From positions 248,001 through 312,000 of the forward strand of contig NADL03000697.1 of assembly GCA_002205965.3 (NCBI GenBank): a stretch of DNA of 64,000 bases, in the 5' to 3' direction. Origin of the DNA: Kappaphycus alvarezii. Its lineage: Eukaryota; Rhodophyta; Florideophyceae; Gigartinales; Solieriaceae. The notes beneath the pieces were generated by a model. That model had not been told where the DNA came from, ran no database searches, and saw only the letters and a list, made by a program, of their open reading frames with translations. Positions within the stretch are counted from its first letter, which is position 1; every line of letters starts with the position of its first letter. Made by a program: the position numbers and the translations under genes. Of the stretch, positions 43,495-52,499 are shown piece by piece.

Positions 43495-44690
43495 TTCGTA
43501 AGATCCGTGGTAGGTGCCGGCAAGATTCCTGTGTCCAGCCTCTTGGCAGCTGCCCTGGGGGTAAGAAAAGTGGCCCTCGCGATGCTTTTCGCGACATGAA
43601 CCTAAGCCGAGGGTGGGTTTCTTAGGGTCCAGGGGTTTCACCGGTAGTTGGAGTTCTCGGAATATATCAAGTCCAGTACTCCTCTGGCGATTGTCTGGAG
43701 ACATCGCTCCATCATGGCGTCAAACATAGCGGCGCCTCCGCCGTGCAAGAGGGTGGCACACACGAAGAGGTATTCTACTTGCATAACCCGAAGCAATTGC
43801 GCAAAAGCTGAAAAAGCCACCTGCGTATTGTTAATGTCTATGACGGCTTGGAGGAACGGTTCGAGGACTGGACGTGAGTGGTGAGAATTTGTTCGTCCAG
43901 TCCGAGGGACCGACGGGGGCGTTTGGGACACGTGTACCCTCGCTATATTCTTGCTTCAGGTCCTTCGGGTATAGACATTGAACGGACGCCGGCGGCGCCG
44001 TAGGCCACCAGACCCTGCATTTGGACAGGGATAGGGGGGAAAGTTTGGGTGTTTTACTCTTGGAAGATATATCTGATCTTTCAGGAATAGGTGTAGTCCC
44101 CTGCTGGTGGCGTCGATGGATGAGAGTATTTCGACGGCGCGGCGATTTGGTCGTGCCGAGCGATGATTTACCCATCATCATAGTACCATAGATGGAGCAG
44201 CAAGTTACCACGGTGTCGCCTTCCTGGTTACCCTATCGCAGTAGCTCCTAGATCTTAAGTACGACGTAGTGCAGGACAAGGTCAAATAGAAGTCCACCGA
44301 GGTTGTTCCCCTGCTGTGTTCCTCTCATGTTGTGAATGATATGGGGGCCGGACCACAAGCACGCTGGTCGTTTGCGTAACAATACGAGACCCACGGCAGC
44401 AATTCGGGGAATAGGCGTTTGACGGCGTCCAGAAAAGCGGTTCTGCTGCACAGGTTAAAAGCGGTTTTACCCCGTTCCACTGGGGACGGTCTCAGGCTGT
44501 TGGGGTGTTTGTTGAGGAGTGCCTGAACGACGATAGGCGTTGGAGGAAGGACCTGTAGGGACCTTAAGGCGTGTGCCGCTTTGCCATATGCCCTTCCCTG
44601 GCCAGCTTTGTGGCTTGGCGCACATTCAGCATTTTCTGCTCGCTGGGTGATGAGCTTGCGTGGCGCGGGTGCTGGTTTCACTGCCTGTTA
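43495..44690 (-). pseudogene. LINE-2 reverse transcriptase relic with internal deletion
   Basis: Minus-strand pieces in order: G-R-A-Y-G-K-A-A-H-A-L-R-S and L-N-K-H-P-N-S (about 44600-44490), typical of the region before the RT fingers in this LINE group. A jump then leads directly to motif A-like K-T-A-F-N-L-C-S-R (about 44468). Next are motif B-like M-R-G-T-Q-Q-G-N-N-L-G-G-L-L-F (about 44325), motif C-like W-Y-Y-D-D-G (about 44190-44173), L-S-L-S-K-C-R-V (about 44045), and the thumb V-L-E-P-F-L-Q-A-V-I-D-I-N (about 43870) to S-E-N-S-N-Y-R. Fingers motifs 1-2 and the catalytic Asp of motif A are missing, so there is an internal deletion near 44480. Several frameshifts occur. The RT differs clearly from LINE-1. 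Confidence 0.7.
44034..44079 (-). repeat. LINE-2 3' tail inside the LINE-2 RT relic
   Basis: GGGGGGAAAGTTTGGGTGTTTTACTCTTGGAAGATATATCTGATC, about 46 bp of the family terminus, interrupts the coding sequence between the L-S-L-S-K-C block and the Y-Y-D-D-G block. It shows that the RT relic was already a target for later LINE-2 insertions. Confidence 0.7.
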
Positions 44691-44794
44691 CCACAACGTC
44701 TGAGACTGCCCTGCGTTCTAAATCTCGATCCGCTCCCTTATTATATCAGCGATGGAATGGTGTCGTCCTTCTTCAGCACCGTGCTCTGTGTAGG

Positions 44795-44997
44795 GGAAAC
44801 GTCTGGGTGTTTTACTCTTCGAAGATATATCCGATCTATCCCATGGTTTTCCAGACAACCACAATCGACTCAAAAAGGTATACCGACACCGTAATGGGAA
44901 GGAACTACGCTCTTTAAAATGCTACCTTCAGGCCAGCCATCAAGCAGGCCGCATTGGACATGACGGCTGCTGCAGCGTGCCTTTGCATCAAACCCCC
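44795..44997 (-). mobile_element. LINE-2 5'-truncated insertion with 9-bp target duplication
   Basis: This 203-bp copy is almost identical to 43215-43403 and extends about 17 bp further at the truncated end (CTTTGCATCAAACCCCC). It is flanked by CTGTGTAGG on both sides (44786-44794 and 44998-45006). Protein end and 3' tail are as in the other copy. Confidence 0.85.
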
Positions 44998-45013
44998 CTG
45001 TGTAGGAGATGTA

Positions 45014-45305
45014 CAGTAAGGTGGTTACCGTGTGTAAATGGGGGTTAATTTACTGTGGTAGACATGTGGGTTGGTATCCAGTAAATTTGTACCGGAGCGT
45101 AGATATCGTATCATTGTCAAGCCAGACGAGGACTGCTGTAAGGTGGTTACCCTACTTACAGCAGTCCTCGTCTGCGATTGCTGTTATCAGGAAAATTAAG
45201 CATACTGGCCCATTCAAGTTAACCCAGACAACACCCAAACGTTCCATGCTCTTATCAGGAAAATAAGTACACCACCCCATTTAACCCAAACGTTCCCCCC
45301 TCTTT
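45014..45305. repeat. Cluster of LINE-2 tails and a long inverted repeat
   Basis: 45030-45105 matches the 28440-28510 LINE-2 end (GGGGGTTAATTTACTGTGGTAGACATGTGG, CCAGTAAATTTGTACCGGAGCGTAGATA). 45190-45303 contains two head-to-tail units beginning TTATCAGGAAAA and ending CCCAAACGTTCC, a plus-strand version of the other terminus, the last ending in CCCCCC. GTAAGGTGGTTACC occurs twice (near 45017 and 45138). Between them lies the hairpin 45124-45173. Confidence 0.6.
45124..45173. repeat. Perfect 18-bp inverted repeat with 14-nt loop
   Basis: AGACGAGGACTGCTGTAA (45124-45141) is followed by GGTGGTTACCCTAC and its exact complement TTACAGCAGTCCTCGTCT (45156-45173). The perfect arms in a region of decayed repeats suggest a recent inverted duplication, perhaps from a snap-back during reverse transcription. 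Confidence 0.85.
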
Positions 45306-46199
45306 GAAAAATGTTCTCTTAAAAATTAGATCGAAGCCAACAAAAAATTTTAAGCAAGAGACCATCCCAGTTTCCCTTGATCTAAACTTGTACAGGGTAT
45401 TTTATGTGATGAACAGCATATCACATACAACATTTCACCCTCACTTCCAGCAGCGTGGATAAATCCCGATCACATCTTCCATGCGTTAAAATACCTTAAA
45501 AATCCCTCCCTGCCCCCCGTCGTATTTAAAAGTTGAATCCCCTATGTAAACGCTGTCCGAATTTTCGTAATCCAACGAAGACTTCGATAATAAATGTTCT
45601 GATATCTTGTGATAACAAACTGAGACCTTGACTTCTCCTAACATTTGCATCAATATAAATGACTAAGTCTTCCTACAGACAGAATACATCTTTCGTCATC
45701 TTCGCCAAATAACGTCTCCCTCCAAGCAACCCAAGCCCATCCCGTTACTTCAGTGATCAAAAGATTTTGTTCTAACCCTACCTCCAAACTCTCAAGCACA
45801 CTCCATTATTTTACTGCTCAAATTAGTGTTCCAATTCCTCTCGTGCGATTTAACAAAAAATCCTTCTCATCTTTGAATAAGATGAGTTCTTTCGATAACG
45901 ATGACCAAAAATTGATCTATGATATCAAGAGGAGGATATTGAGCAAGATCGCAACGCTTCTGCCTATTCCGCTCACGAAAGAAATATTCATCAAGTGAAT
46001 CATGCCTCAAACAGATTGAATATGTCCCCTTTCGTAGCAGTGAGTCGTTAAAGAACCAGCATTGCAATTCGGAAACTTTTTTCTGCGAAAACAATATTCA
46101 CCATTAAGTTCATTGGATGAAGAAAGAACGACTGATGACGCAACTGACTCTTTTCCGGTTGATGGTCAGGAAAACTGCCATAATACTGCCGAGAGAAAG
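45306..46199. other. Upstream region of the kinase pseudogene
   Basis: Contains short plus-strand frames at 45753-45998 (ending L-P-I-P-L-T-K-E-I-F-I-K) and 46062-46265 that could be decayed upstream exons or the N-terminal extension of the kinase gene. A TATTTAAAAG motif lies at 45523. No motif in these frames is recognised. Confidence 0.35.
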
Positions 46200-47161
46200 G
46201 TAAAGGAGTCGCTCAAGCTAGTTCACGTAAAACAGCGTATTCGATACCGTTTATCTCAATACTGAATCGCCATCTTTTATAGAAGGATTTCCAATGATCG
46301 ATGGGGTTTGGAAATTGAAACATGTAATCGGTGCAGGTTCCACTGGTGTGGTCTTCTGTGCATCGAATGCTGAAACAGGGAAAGAAGCAGCTGTCAAGAT
46401 AGTACAGGAATGTGACTTCTCTCAGATAGCTTTATTCAGGAACGAAATGCGGGTCTACAAACATTTGCTCACTCGCCAGGCAATTTCGAAAGTTCCGGCT
46501 ATCAAATATCATGGAAGTATCAAGGTTCGAGGCAACACTTTTTCACGTCGCGGTGATGGATTTACTCGGAGCGTCTCTGAACAATATCTATAAACTTGGG
46601 TGCAGATATCCTCCAAAAAAGTGTCTGAGGTGGTGTCAAATTGTTGAAACTTGCCGAGGATCTACACATTGGAGGGGTCATCCACAGAGATTTCTATTTT
46701 CGTAACGTGGCAACATCTCTTGAAGAGAGCGATGATTTATTTCTTTTCGACTTCGGAATGTCTATAACATATGCTGATGACAAAAGTATAACGAATGCAA
46801 TATCAAGGTCGAATACACCAGGTTTTTTTTTGGGGACCATGAAAGGCCCCCCGTTGGTAACAACTCAGAAACACCTCTAGATTGCTTGATATCAAATCCA
46901 TTTTTGAAGATTTGCTACAGATGCTGTGTACCCCTTGCGATACCTTCGATAGCCGTTTATCAGAAGACTCATACAGCTTGAATGGGGTATTTTTTCCAGA
47001 TGTAAAACTTTACTGGAGGCAGCAAAGAATACCGGGAAGATAAAGGGGGTATTTGTCCTTGAAGAATTATTAAACCATCTAAAACAAGCAAACTTAAACC
47101 CTGAAGAAATACCGAAATATGAGACAATCAGGAACATGCTGGCTCGCTTCGGTGGATTCTA
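46200..47161 (+). pseudogene. CK1-like protein kinase pseudogene
   Basis: Plus-strand pieces in three frames follow the order of a protein kinase domain. G-loop I-G-A-G-S-T-G-V-V-F and ATP-binding A-A-V-K-I-V lie at 46330-46405; the helix-C Glu in F-R-N-E-M-R-V-Y is at about 46440. After a frameshift near 46530 comes the hinge V-M-D-L-L-G-A-S-L, characteristic of casein-kinase-1 relatives (46550-46580). After another near 46635 come the catalytic loop I-H-R-D-F-Y-F-R-N (46675-46705) and D-F-G (46750-46758). The αF-like D-I-K-S-I-F-E-D-L-L is at about 46890-46920. The C-terminal part, K-T-L-L-E-A-A-K and ending A-R-F-G-G-F-stop, is near 47005-47161. HRD and DFG Asp residues are kept, but the usual K-P-x-N of the loop is F-Y-F-R-N. 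At least four frameshifts or stops: decayed gene, or unrecognised introns. Confidence 0.7.
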
Positions 47162-47599
47162 GTGTTCCTCTGTGGTGGAGCAATGTGAATTCATTGGTCA
47201 TCGACCATAATGAAGTTGGTAAGAATGTTACATGGAGCACTTTCAACGTGTCGAAACAGGATCTTTACTTCTCCGTACTGGAGAGGTAGTGGTGGGGCAA
47301 CAGTTATGAATGGCTGCTATTTCTTTGGGATAGAATTCCTATTAAAGATAGTCCAGTCAGTCCGGCGACTCAGCCCATGTATCTCTTAAAGTAAACAAAC
47401 CCCATTTACGTAGACTTTTCTGCATGACCGTTGTAATACAAAAAATGGTCCTCCCTTCACGTAATACAGGAAATGGTTCTCCCTTCGTGTAATCCAGCAA
47501 CCTACAACGATCCGGCCCCTAACTTCTCCCACCGTCATTTCCAAATTAACTTCCATTTTTTTCTAGATATTTTATACTATATTTAACCCTCTGAATCGA
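47162..47599. other. Short gap without recognised gene
   Basis: GTAAACAAACCCCATTTACG at 47390-47411 resembles a plus-strand LINE-2 terminus. An imperfect duplication of TGGTCCTCCCTTC / TGGTTCTCCCTTC lies at 47446-47487. Nothing else is supported. Confidence 0.35.
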
Positions 47600-47830
47600 C
47601 CACGAATCAGGTTTCTTTTCCCTTTTAGCTTACCTTGTCCTCCAAATTCGCCTTTTTTGAGAAGAAGGGCGCAAATGCACTACTGCAACATCCCTTGCAG
47701 ATTTATTTTACCTATTCCTAATCTATAGAACCTTCCTCGGGAGCCTATTTAGATCCCTTTATTCCAAGTTCCAAATGCCCCCGATCATTTTACTCATCAC
47801 CCTCTCCCCCACACACCCAAACACCCTACA

Positions 47831-48145
47831 TTGCCTCCGTTCCCCAACGTCTATCAAAATGAACAACCTTCGCCTCTCCGCCCCCATCACCAAAAACAGC
47901 CCCTCTCGCCCCATCAGTGGCCTCCGTCTCGCCCCCTGCCGGCCAACCGATGCCGACGACTACTCCGGCGGCAAACTAAGAATAAGATCATCGAGTTCGC
48001 TCGCCGCCTATTTATAGAAGAAGAGGCGGGCGAGTTAAGTGAGGGAGAGGCTGAGAAAGTCGAGGAGGAGAGCGGGGAGTCCTTCGAGGAATGGGCAGCC
48101 TCGGAGTTGGTCTACGAGGTTAAGGTCGAAGAGGAGGAAGAGTAG
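47831..48145 (+). pseudogene. AOR acidic protein, core and acidic region (copy 6)
   Basis: A 104-codon frame whose second half is the conserved part of the AOR protein: L-L-R-R-Q-T-K-N-K-I (the expected T-D-A-D-D-Y lies in the overlapping frame), then a Glu-rich stretch in which roughly half the residues are acidic, including G-E-S-F-E-E-W-A-A-S-E-L-V-Y-E. The frame ends in a run of Glu at TAG. The overlap of two frames marks a frameshift near 47960. No known fold is recognised; acidic composition would suit a nuclear or nucleic-acid-mimic protein, but that is speculation. Confidence 0.55.
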
Positions 48146-48225
48146 GATCAGGATGGGATGATGAGGGGGTTGATGAGGGCGATGAGGACGACGATGAGGA
48201 CGACGAAGATGAGGCACAGGAAGGT

Positions 48226-48426
48226 ATGGGAAGGGTTGGAATGGGGGAATGTATGGAACAAGTGGTACCGACTATGGAACCTGATGGGGATATCTTTCGT
48301 AGTTTAGATATCTCCCACGAGGAAATAGATAGTTATGAGCCGTTCGCAGATATTTGTGGGGACTGCTTGGACAGCATGGATATTTTGGAAGAGCCATTTG
48401 GATCTGATTTAGAGAATGGGAAATAA
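48226..48426 (+). pseudogene. AOR acidic protein, C-terminal part (copy 6)
   Basis: A 66-codon frame matching copies 5 and 7: M-E-Q-V-V-P-T-M-E-P-D-G, S-L-D-I-S-H-E-E-I-D-S-Y, P-F-A-D-I-C, and the terminal box F-G-S-D-L-E-N-G-K followed by TAA. It gives the natural C-terminus of the protein. Whether it is a separate ORF or the shifted continuation of the upstream frame cannot be told, but in copy 7 the two parts run together in one frame, which favours a single protein. Confidence 0.6.
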
Positions 48427-48868
48427 GAGGACCAAATTAATTGTTAGTTTCTTAAGTATCTTTTGCTTAGAGTATATTGTCCACACAAAGTATTTTTATG
48501 CATTTCTTGAAATCTTCTGTAGTTTTGGTCGGACTTTAGGGTAGCCAAAAGTCTATATAAGCTGAGTAAATTGCTTCCTCATGGAGAGGTCAAGCAAGTT
48601 GGCAGACAACTTCAAGCCAAGTCCTGAGTAGTAGGAAGTTGAAAGTCAATTTCAGACCTAAGAAAAAGTTTTCTTACGCTGGTCGCAGAGCGCCGGTGGT
48701 AGACCCTGCCCCATTTATACTTGATTTTAGCTTCCTCAACTCTCTTCTATATACACTCCCTTTTGTTCGTTCAACAATACCACGGTAGCACTTTTGTCGT
48801 TTGCAACACCTCCTTGTCAGGGTAATTGGTTCTGAGGATCTCTTCCCCGCAGATTTATCCCTATCAAC

Positions 48869-48966
48869 CGTGTCGGCGTGTCATTTTTGAGTCGATTGTG
48901 GTTGTCTGGAAAACTTTAGGATTGATGGAATGTATGCGTCAAGAGTGAAACACCTAAAAATTTCCC
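48869..48966 (+). repeat. LINE-2 3' tail at the end of AOR copy 6
   Basis: GTGTCGGCGTGTCATTTTTGAGTCGATTGTGGTTGTCTGGAAAAC, then AGAGTGAAACACCTAAAAATTTCCC, matching the reverse complement of the 43215-43320 LINE-2 tail. It immediately follows the AOR 3' end. Confidence 0.7.
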
Positions 48967-49959
48967 ATTTTCAAAGAATATTAGAAATTATTGTTAGAAC
49001 TCTTGTCGAGTCACAACCTCTAGTAGTTGAATTATATGTAGAATTTGATCAGAAGGGGAAGAACTTAAGGAAGTGTAATATTTGTAAAGGAATGTCATTT
49101 CCTGAAGTGAGACCAGATTTTCGCGCAGTAAATAAGGCAGAAAGGTGTAAACTTGCAAAAAAGGGTATAGCAGAGTGTCCACGTCCTCCTAGAGAATTCT
49201 GATGGGGTTTAACAATACATAAATCATAAAGCATCTCAGGTCTCATCCTTTCGAGCTCTGGCCTCTACAAAACGGCCTAGATTACAGCCGTCAAGCAGGT
49301 AGCACTAAGGATTGATACCACTGCAACTTTATTTTGAGTGTGTAACTTTTGCATATACCCACATAGTACTTACTGTAACATTCCGTGAGAAGCCGCTTAG
49401 AATTAATGAGAAAAGTCACCTAGGGTACTATAAAGAGTTGGCAACGGTACTGGTATTGAAAGGTATCAGTACCCACGAGTCTGCAAGCGGTTCTTCACTA
49501 ATAACATATGAGAGCTACTTAAATGTAAGATGCATTCTGAGCATCTTCAGATATTCGGTCAAAGAGTAGCAAATACTACACAAGAAAGTTCAACCCGATT
49601 TAATAAAAATGAACATGGCCATTGCGCAATATATGACTACGAGAGTCGAATTGTACCAGGTCCATATTCCTCCCATTTTCTTCTACTGGTACCCTCCCGT
49701 AGACTGAAGTGTATAACAATCTAGAACTACTTCAAGTTATAAGTGATAGGGATAAAAAGTCGGAGGAACAGATTTTCAGAATCAACTACTCCTAGGAGGA
49801 GGCATTGCAAGCAAAAAAGTGCTATCGTGATATCGATCAGAAAACAGAATGAGGTGGATAAAGACGACAGTTTGGGAGTCTACAATAATGAATAGAAAGG
49901 CCATGGTCTACGAGCTTTGCTCCGTGACCAGCATAAGAAAATTTATTCTTGTGTCTGAA
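48967..49959. other. Unassigned stretch, possible decayed coding sequence
   Basis: The plus-strand frame at 48930-49202 begins inside the LINE-2 tail and then reads K-C-N-I-C-K-G-M-S-F-P-E-V-R and R-C-K-L-A-K-K-G-I-A-E-C-P. The four Cys recall a small metal-binding knuckle but spacing fits no family I know. Frames at 49312-49569 and 49530-49724 have no motifs. CAGCCGTCAAGCAGGTAGCAC near 49281 resembles part of the LINE-2 coding end. Confidence 0.3.
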
Positions 49960-50985
49960 TCTGACTCTCAATTTCCAAATCACTTGGGACCCAAAGCACA
50001 CCCAAATAGATCACCTGTGCTCCCCAGAGTCATTTCGGAAGATCGCCACTTTCGCCCCCTAAACGCCATCCCCCTACTCCCTTTCGGCCCTACTGACTAA
50101 AATGACTATATACACCAACAAACAAAGAGAAAGGTGATCGAATTCGTTCGTCGCTTTTCCGTCGAGGATGAGGCGGAGGAGCTAGGTGAGGGGCAGGTAT
50201 GGGAAGTCGAGGAAGGAGCTGGGGAGACCTTCGAGGAATGGCAGCCTCGGAATTGGTCTACGAGAATGTGAATAAAGAGAAGTGTGAAGAGGAAAATGAA
50301 GAGGAGGACGAGGAGGATGAGGGGGAGGGAGACGTGGAAAGTGTTGGAATGGTGAGGTGGGAGCTGAACGGTATGGACCAAGTGGTCCCGAATATGGAAC
50401 CAGATGGGAGCATCTTTAGTAGTTTAGATATCTCCCAAGAGCAAATAGAGAGTTATGAGCAGTTCGCGGATATTTGTTGGGACTACTTGGGCAGTATGGA
50501 TATTATTAGAGGAGTATTCTGGATTTGATCTTTAGGATGGGAAATAAGAGGAACAGATGGATTGCTCGTTTCTTGAGCGTCTTTTATTTAGAGTGTTTCA
50601 TTCACACAAATTGTTTTTATGCATTTCCTGGTATCTTTTTTAGTTTTGTTTGTACTTTCCGGATCCCCAAAAGTCTACAGAAGATGAGTAAACTGCTTCC
50701 CTTTGTGAAAGTCAAGCCAGTTGACAGACTCCTTAAAGTCAAGACCTGAGTAGTGAAAAGCTGAGAGTCAGTTTCAGTCCCAAGAGCTATTTTTCTTACG
50801 CTGGTCAGAGAACATCAGTGGTAGATTCTGCCCTTTTATAATTGCTTGTAGCCCTCTCAACTCTTGTACTCGAGCAACCCTCTTTCTTCGCTCAACTATA
50901 CCACGGGAGCACTTTTGTCGCTTGCAACACATCCTCCTTGGGGTAATTAGTTCTGATTATCTCTTCTCCCCACAATTTACCCCTT
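49960..50985 (+). mobile_element. Acidic-ORF repeat (AOR) copy 7
   Basis: Plus-strand copy lying about 1.1 kb after copy 6. The core region is at 50090-50160 (Y-I-H-Q-Q-T-K-R-K-V-I-E-F-V-R-R in one frame). The acidic region and C-terminal part are in a single frame at 50199-50528: A-A-S-E-L-V-Y-E, a Glu/Asp run, M-D-Q-V-V-P-N-M-E-P-D-G, S-L-D-I-S-Q-E-Q-I and Y-E-Q-F-A-D-I-C. The terminal box is shifted (F-W-I-stop). The 3' segment has a degenerate first hairpin, TTTTTCTTACGCTGGTCAGAGAAC, TATACCACGGGAGCACTTTTGTCGC and GGTAATTAGTTCTG. Confidence 0.8.
50199..50528 (+). pseudogene. AOR acidic protein, acidic region plus C-terminal part (copy 7)
   Basis: The longest continuous AOR frame (109 codons). 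It joins the A-A-S-E-L-V-Y-E-N motif, a stretch of about 25 residues that is mostly Glu/Asp, and the C-terminal motifs found separately in copy 6. This supports one protein of roughly 170 residues: basic/Pro-rich N-terminus, E-D-Y core, acidic middle and G-S-D-L-E box. The last codons are altered by a frameshift. No signal peptide or membrane segment is seen. Confidence 0.55.
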
Positions 50986-51134
50986 TCAGTATCCCAGGCC
51001 AGACGTTGCAAATTTTTCAGTTGACAGAGAGGACTAAATATTCATTCAATCCGAAAAGAGAGGGGAAGACACTCAAAATGGTCCTAATATCGATCTAGAG
51101 AACGGTAAGGGTCTTATGCAGCGTAAACAGAGGT

Positions 51135-52210
51135 TAAATGGTGGTAAACCTTCATGGGCTGTACAGTAATGCATAGAAGTGTGCAAAAAGTATTCATAAA
51201 TTAACTAAAGATGCGAGCGGCCGGTGGAAGCCTGCGTGGCCAGCAATATTTGGAGATGAGACGCAAAATAGCTAAACGAACTCGCAGAGCTCCTGTTGAG
51301 GGGAGAAAAGCGACCAGAAGCAGCAAATGAAGCAAAAAGACGGAAATGTTTCATTCCGTCGTCGCCCAGAAGATAATATCGCGTTCAACGACATAAAGAT
51401 AGAATGTTGACGGGCTGATAGATAGAAATATAGAGCATAAGCCAAGTAATCCTCTGAAAAATAGTAGTACGGAATTGGGAAATGTCATGGATGTTCCGCG
51501 TGGCAGGAACACCGACTAGTACAAAACCTCTGCATATTAAGCTGAATACCCCGCCGGTCGTATTGCGATCAGAGGTGGCGAACTTCTTTCAGATGGTAAC
51601 AGCCTCTAGATCATTGTGGCCAGCTACACCTTTATTAATGAGAGCTAGTAGGTGGGCGACTAGCTAGGCTTGAGGCGGGGATTGAAATGTATCGAGATAA
51701 GGGGCTGGGCGTGCGGCAGGAGACGAGATCGATTCAGGTGGTGATTGGTCACTAGTGGGAGCGTCAACGCTAAAAAAGTCCAGAACTGGGGGTTGCTATG
51801 GAAATAAATATGGAGAGGGTCTATATTAATGGGGTTGAAAGCTGTTTAGATGAACCTTATAGTGGCTTCAGAAGAGAGGAAGTATACTCTTTCAAAAAGG
51901 GATACAGAGGCGAGCATGAAGTCGATCGTAGTGTTGGAAAGATAATCAAGCTGTGTATTCCGCGCGGGGTCGGGGCGAGGCGCAGGCAGGTGGAGCAGTG
52001 CACGGGTGAGAGATACGAGATAGTGCAAAAAATAATTGAAAATGGAAAAAAGAGTGGAAGGAGACAGCCTATAAGAATCAAGAAATGAGATCGTATGCAG
52101 AAGTGTCTTGGTCGGATGCGAGAAGGGAGTGGAAATGTTGGAAAAAGTGTGGAAAAAAGAAGAGGAAAATGCGTCTGAACGCAACCCCACAAAAGCCAGC
52201 GACAGCGGGA
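51135..52210 (-). mobile_element. RT-less LINE-1 derivative (copy G)
   Basis: The low end matches the LINE-1 3' tail and ORF2 end (TGGTGGTAAACC, TATTCATAAATTAACT, GCAAAATAGCTAAACGAACTCGCAGAGCTCCTGTTGAGGGGAG). From about 51420 the sequence instead follows the ORF1 part: ATTGGGAAATG...GTCGTATTGCGATCAGAGG parallels C at 41785-41885, and GAGCGTCAACGC...CCAGAACTGGGGGTTG parallels C at 42095-42155. On the minus strand 51950-51860 resembles the ORF1 N-terminus (I-D-F-M-L-A-S-V-S-L-F versus L-D-F-L-V-K-S-A-S-L-L). About 3.2 kb containing the RT, knuckle and most of the RLE coding sequence is missing. It is well diverged. Confidence 0.65.
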
Positions 52211-52389
52211 GGGCACTGGGAGCGCATACGAACGGTATTTTTTGTAAAAAGAAGAAATTATGAAGCTGGGTAAACCTACAGCTTTAAGAGAGCATCTTGG
52301 TTTAAATCTCATGATAGTACCAAGAGTTTCAAGGCCAGAAATCTATCAAAAACTGTAGCTGGTAAAATATGGTCCACTGATTGTTTTAA
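52211..52389. other. Gap without recognised gene
   Basis: Nothing supportable. Confidence 0.4.
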
Positions 52390-52476
52390 TTGTAGGATAT
52401 TCCGAGCCACAACCGGCAACTTCTTTCGAATCAGATATATCTTCCAAGAGTAAAACACCCAAACCTTTCCTTCTCT
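52390..52476 (+). repeat. LINE-2 3' tail
   Basis: Contains CAGATATATCTTCCAAGAGTAAAACACCCAAACCTTTCC, matching the reverse complement of the family terminus. 5'-truncated. Confidence 0.7.
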
Positions 52477-52499
52477 TTCAAACATTAAATCACTCCACA

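Larger units (their letters stand above)
47600..48868 (+). mobile_element. Acidic-ORF repeat (AOR) copy 6, best-preserved coding part
   Basis: Plus-strand copy. The coding start is at about 47858 (M-N-N-L-R-L-S-A-P). After a frameshift the core reads L-L-R-R-Q-T-K-N-K-I-I-E-F-A-R-R (about 47965-48010). Then comes the acidic region E-E-E-A-G-E-L-S-E-G-E-A (48018-48055) with S-F-E-E-W-A-A-S-E-L-V-Y-E-V (48080-48120), and, after another shift, 48226-48426 encodes the C-terminal part. The 3' segment carries the hairpin AAGTTG-GCAGA-CAACTT (48596-48612), TTTTCTTACGCTGGTCGCAGAGCG, the TACCACGGTAGCACTTTTGTCG block and GGTAATTGGTTCTGAGGATCTCTTC. A LINE-2 tail follows directly at 48869. Confidence 0.85.

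Noticed and set aside
44795-45303. A DNA transposon with terminal inverted repeats GGGGAAACG...CCCAAACGTTCCCC
   Set aside because: Other copies share only the GGGGAAACG end and are truncated variably at the other, with target duplications that bound single-ended copies. These are retroposon tails in opposite orientations.
48930-49202. A 90-codon Cys-containing gene
   Set aside because: Its start lies inside a LINE-2 tail and the Cys spacing fits no known knuckle; kept only as an unassigned stretch.
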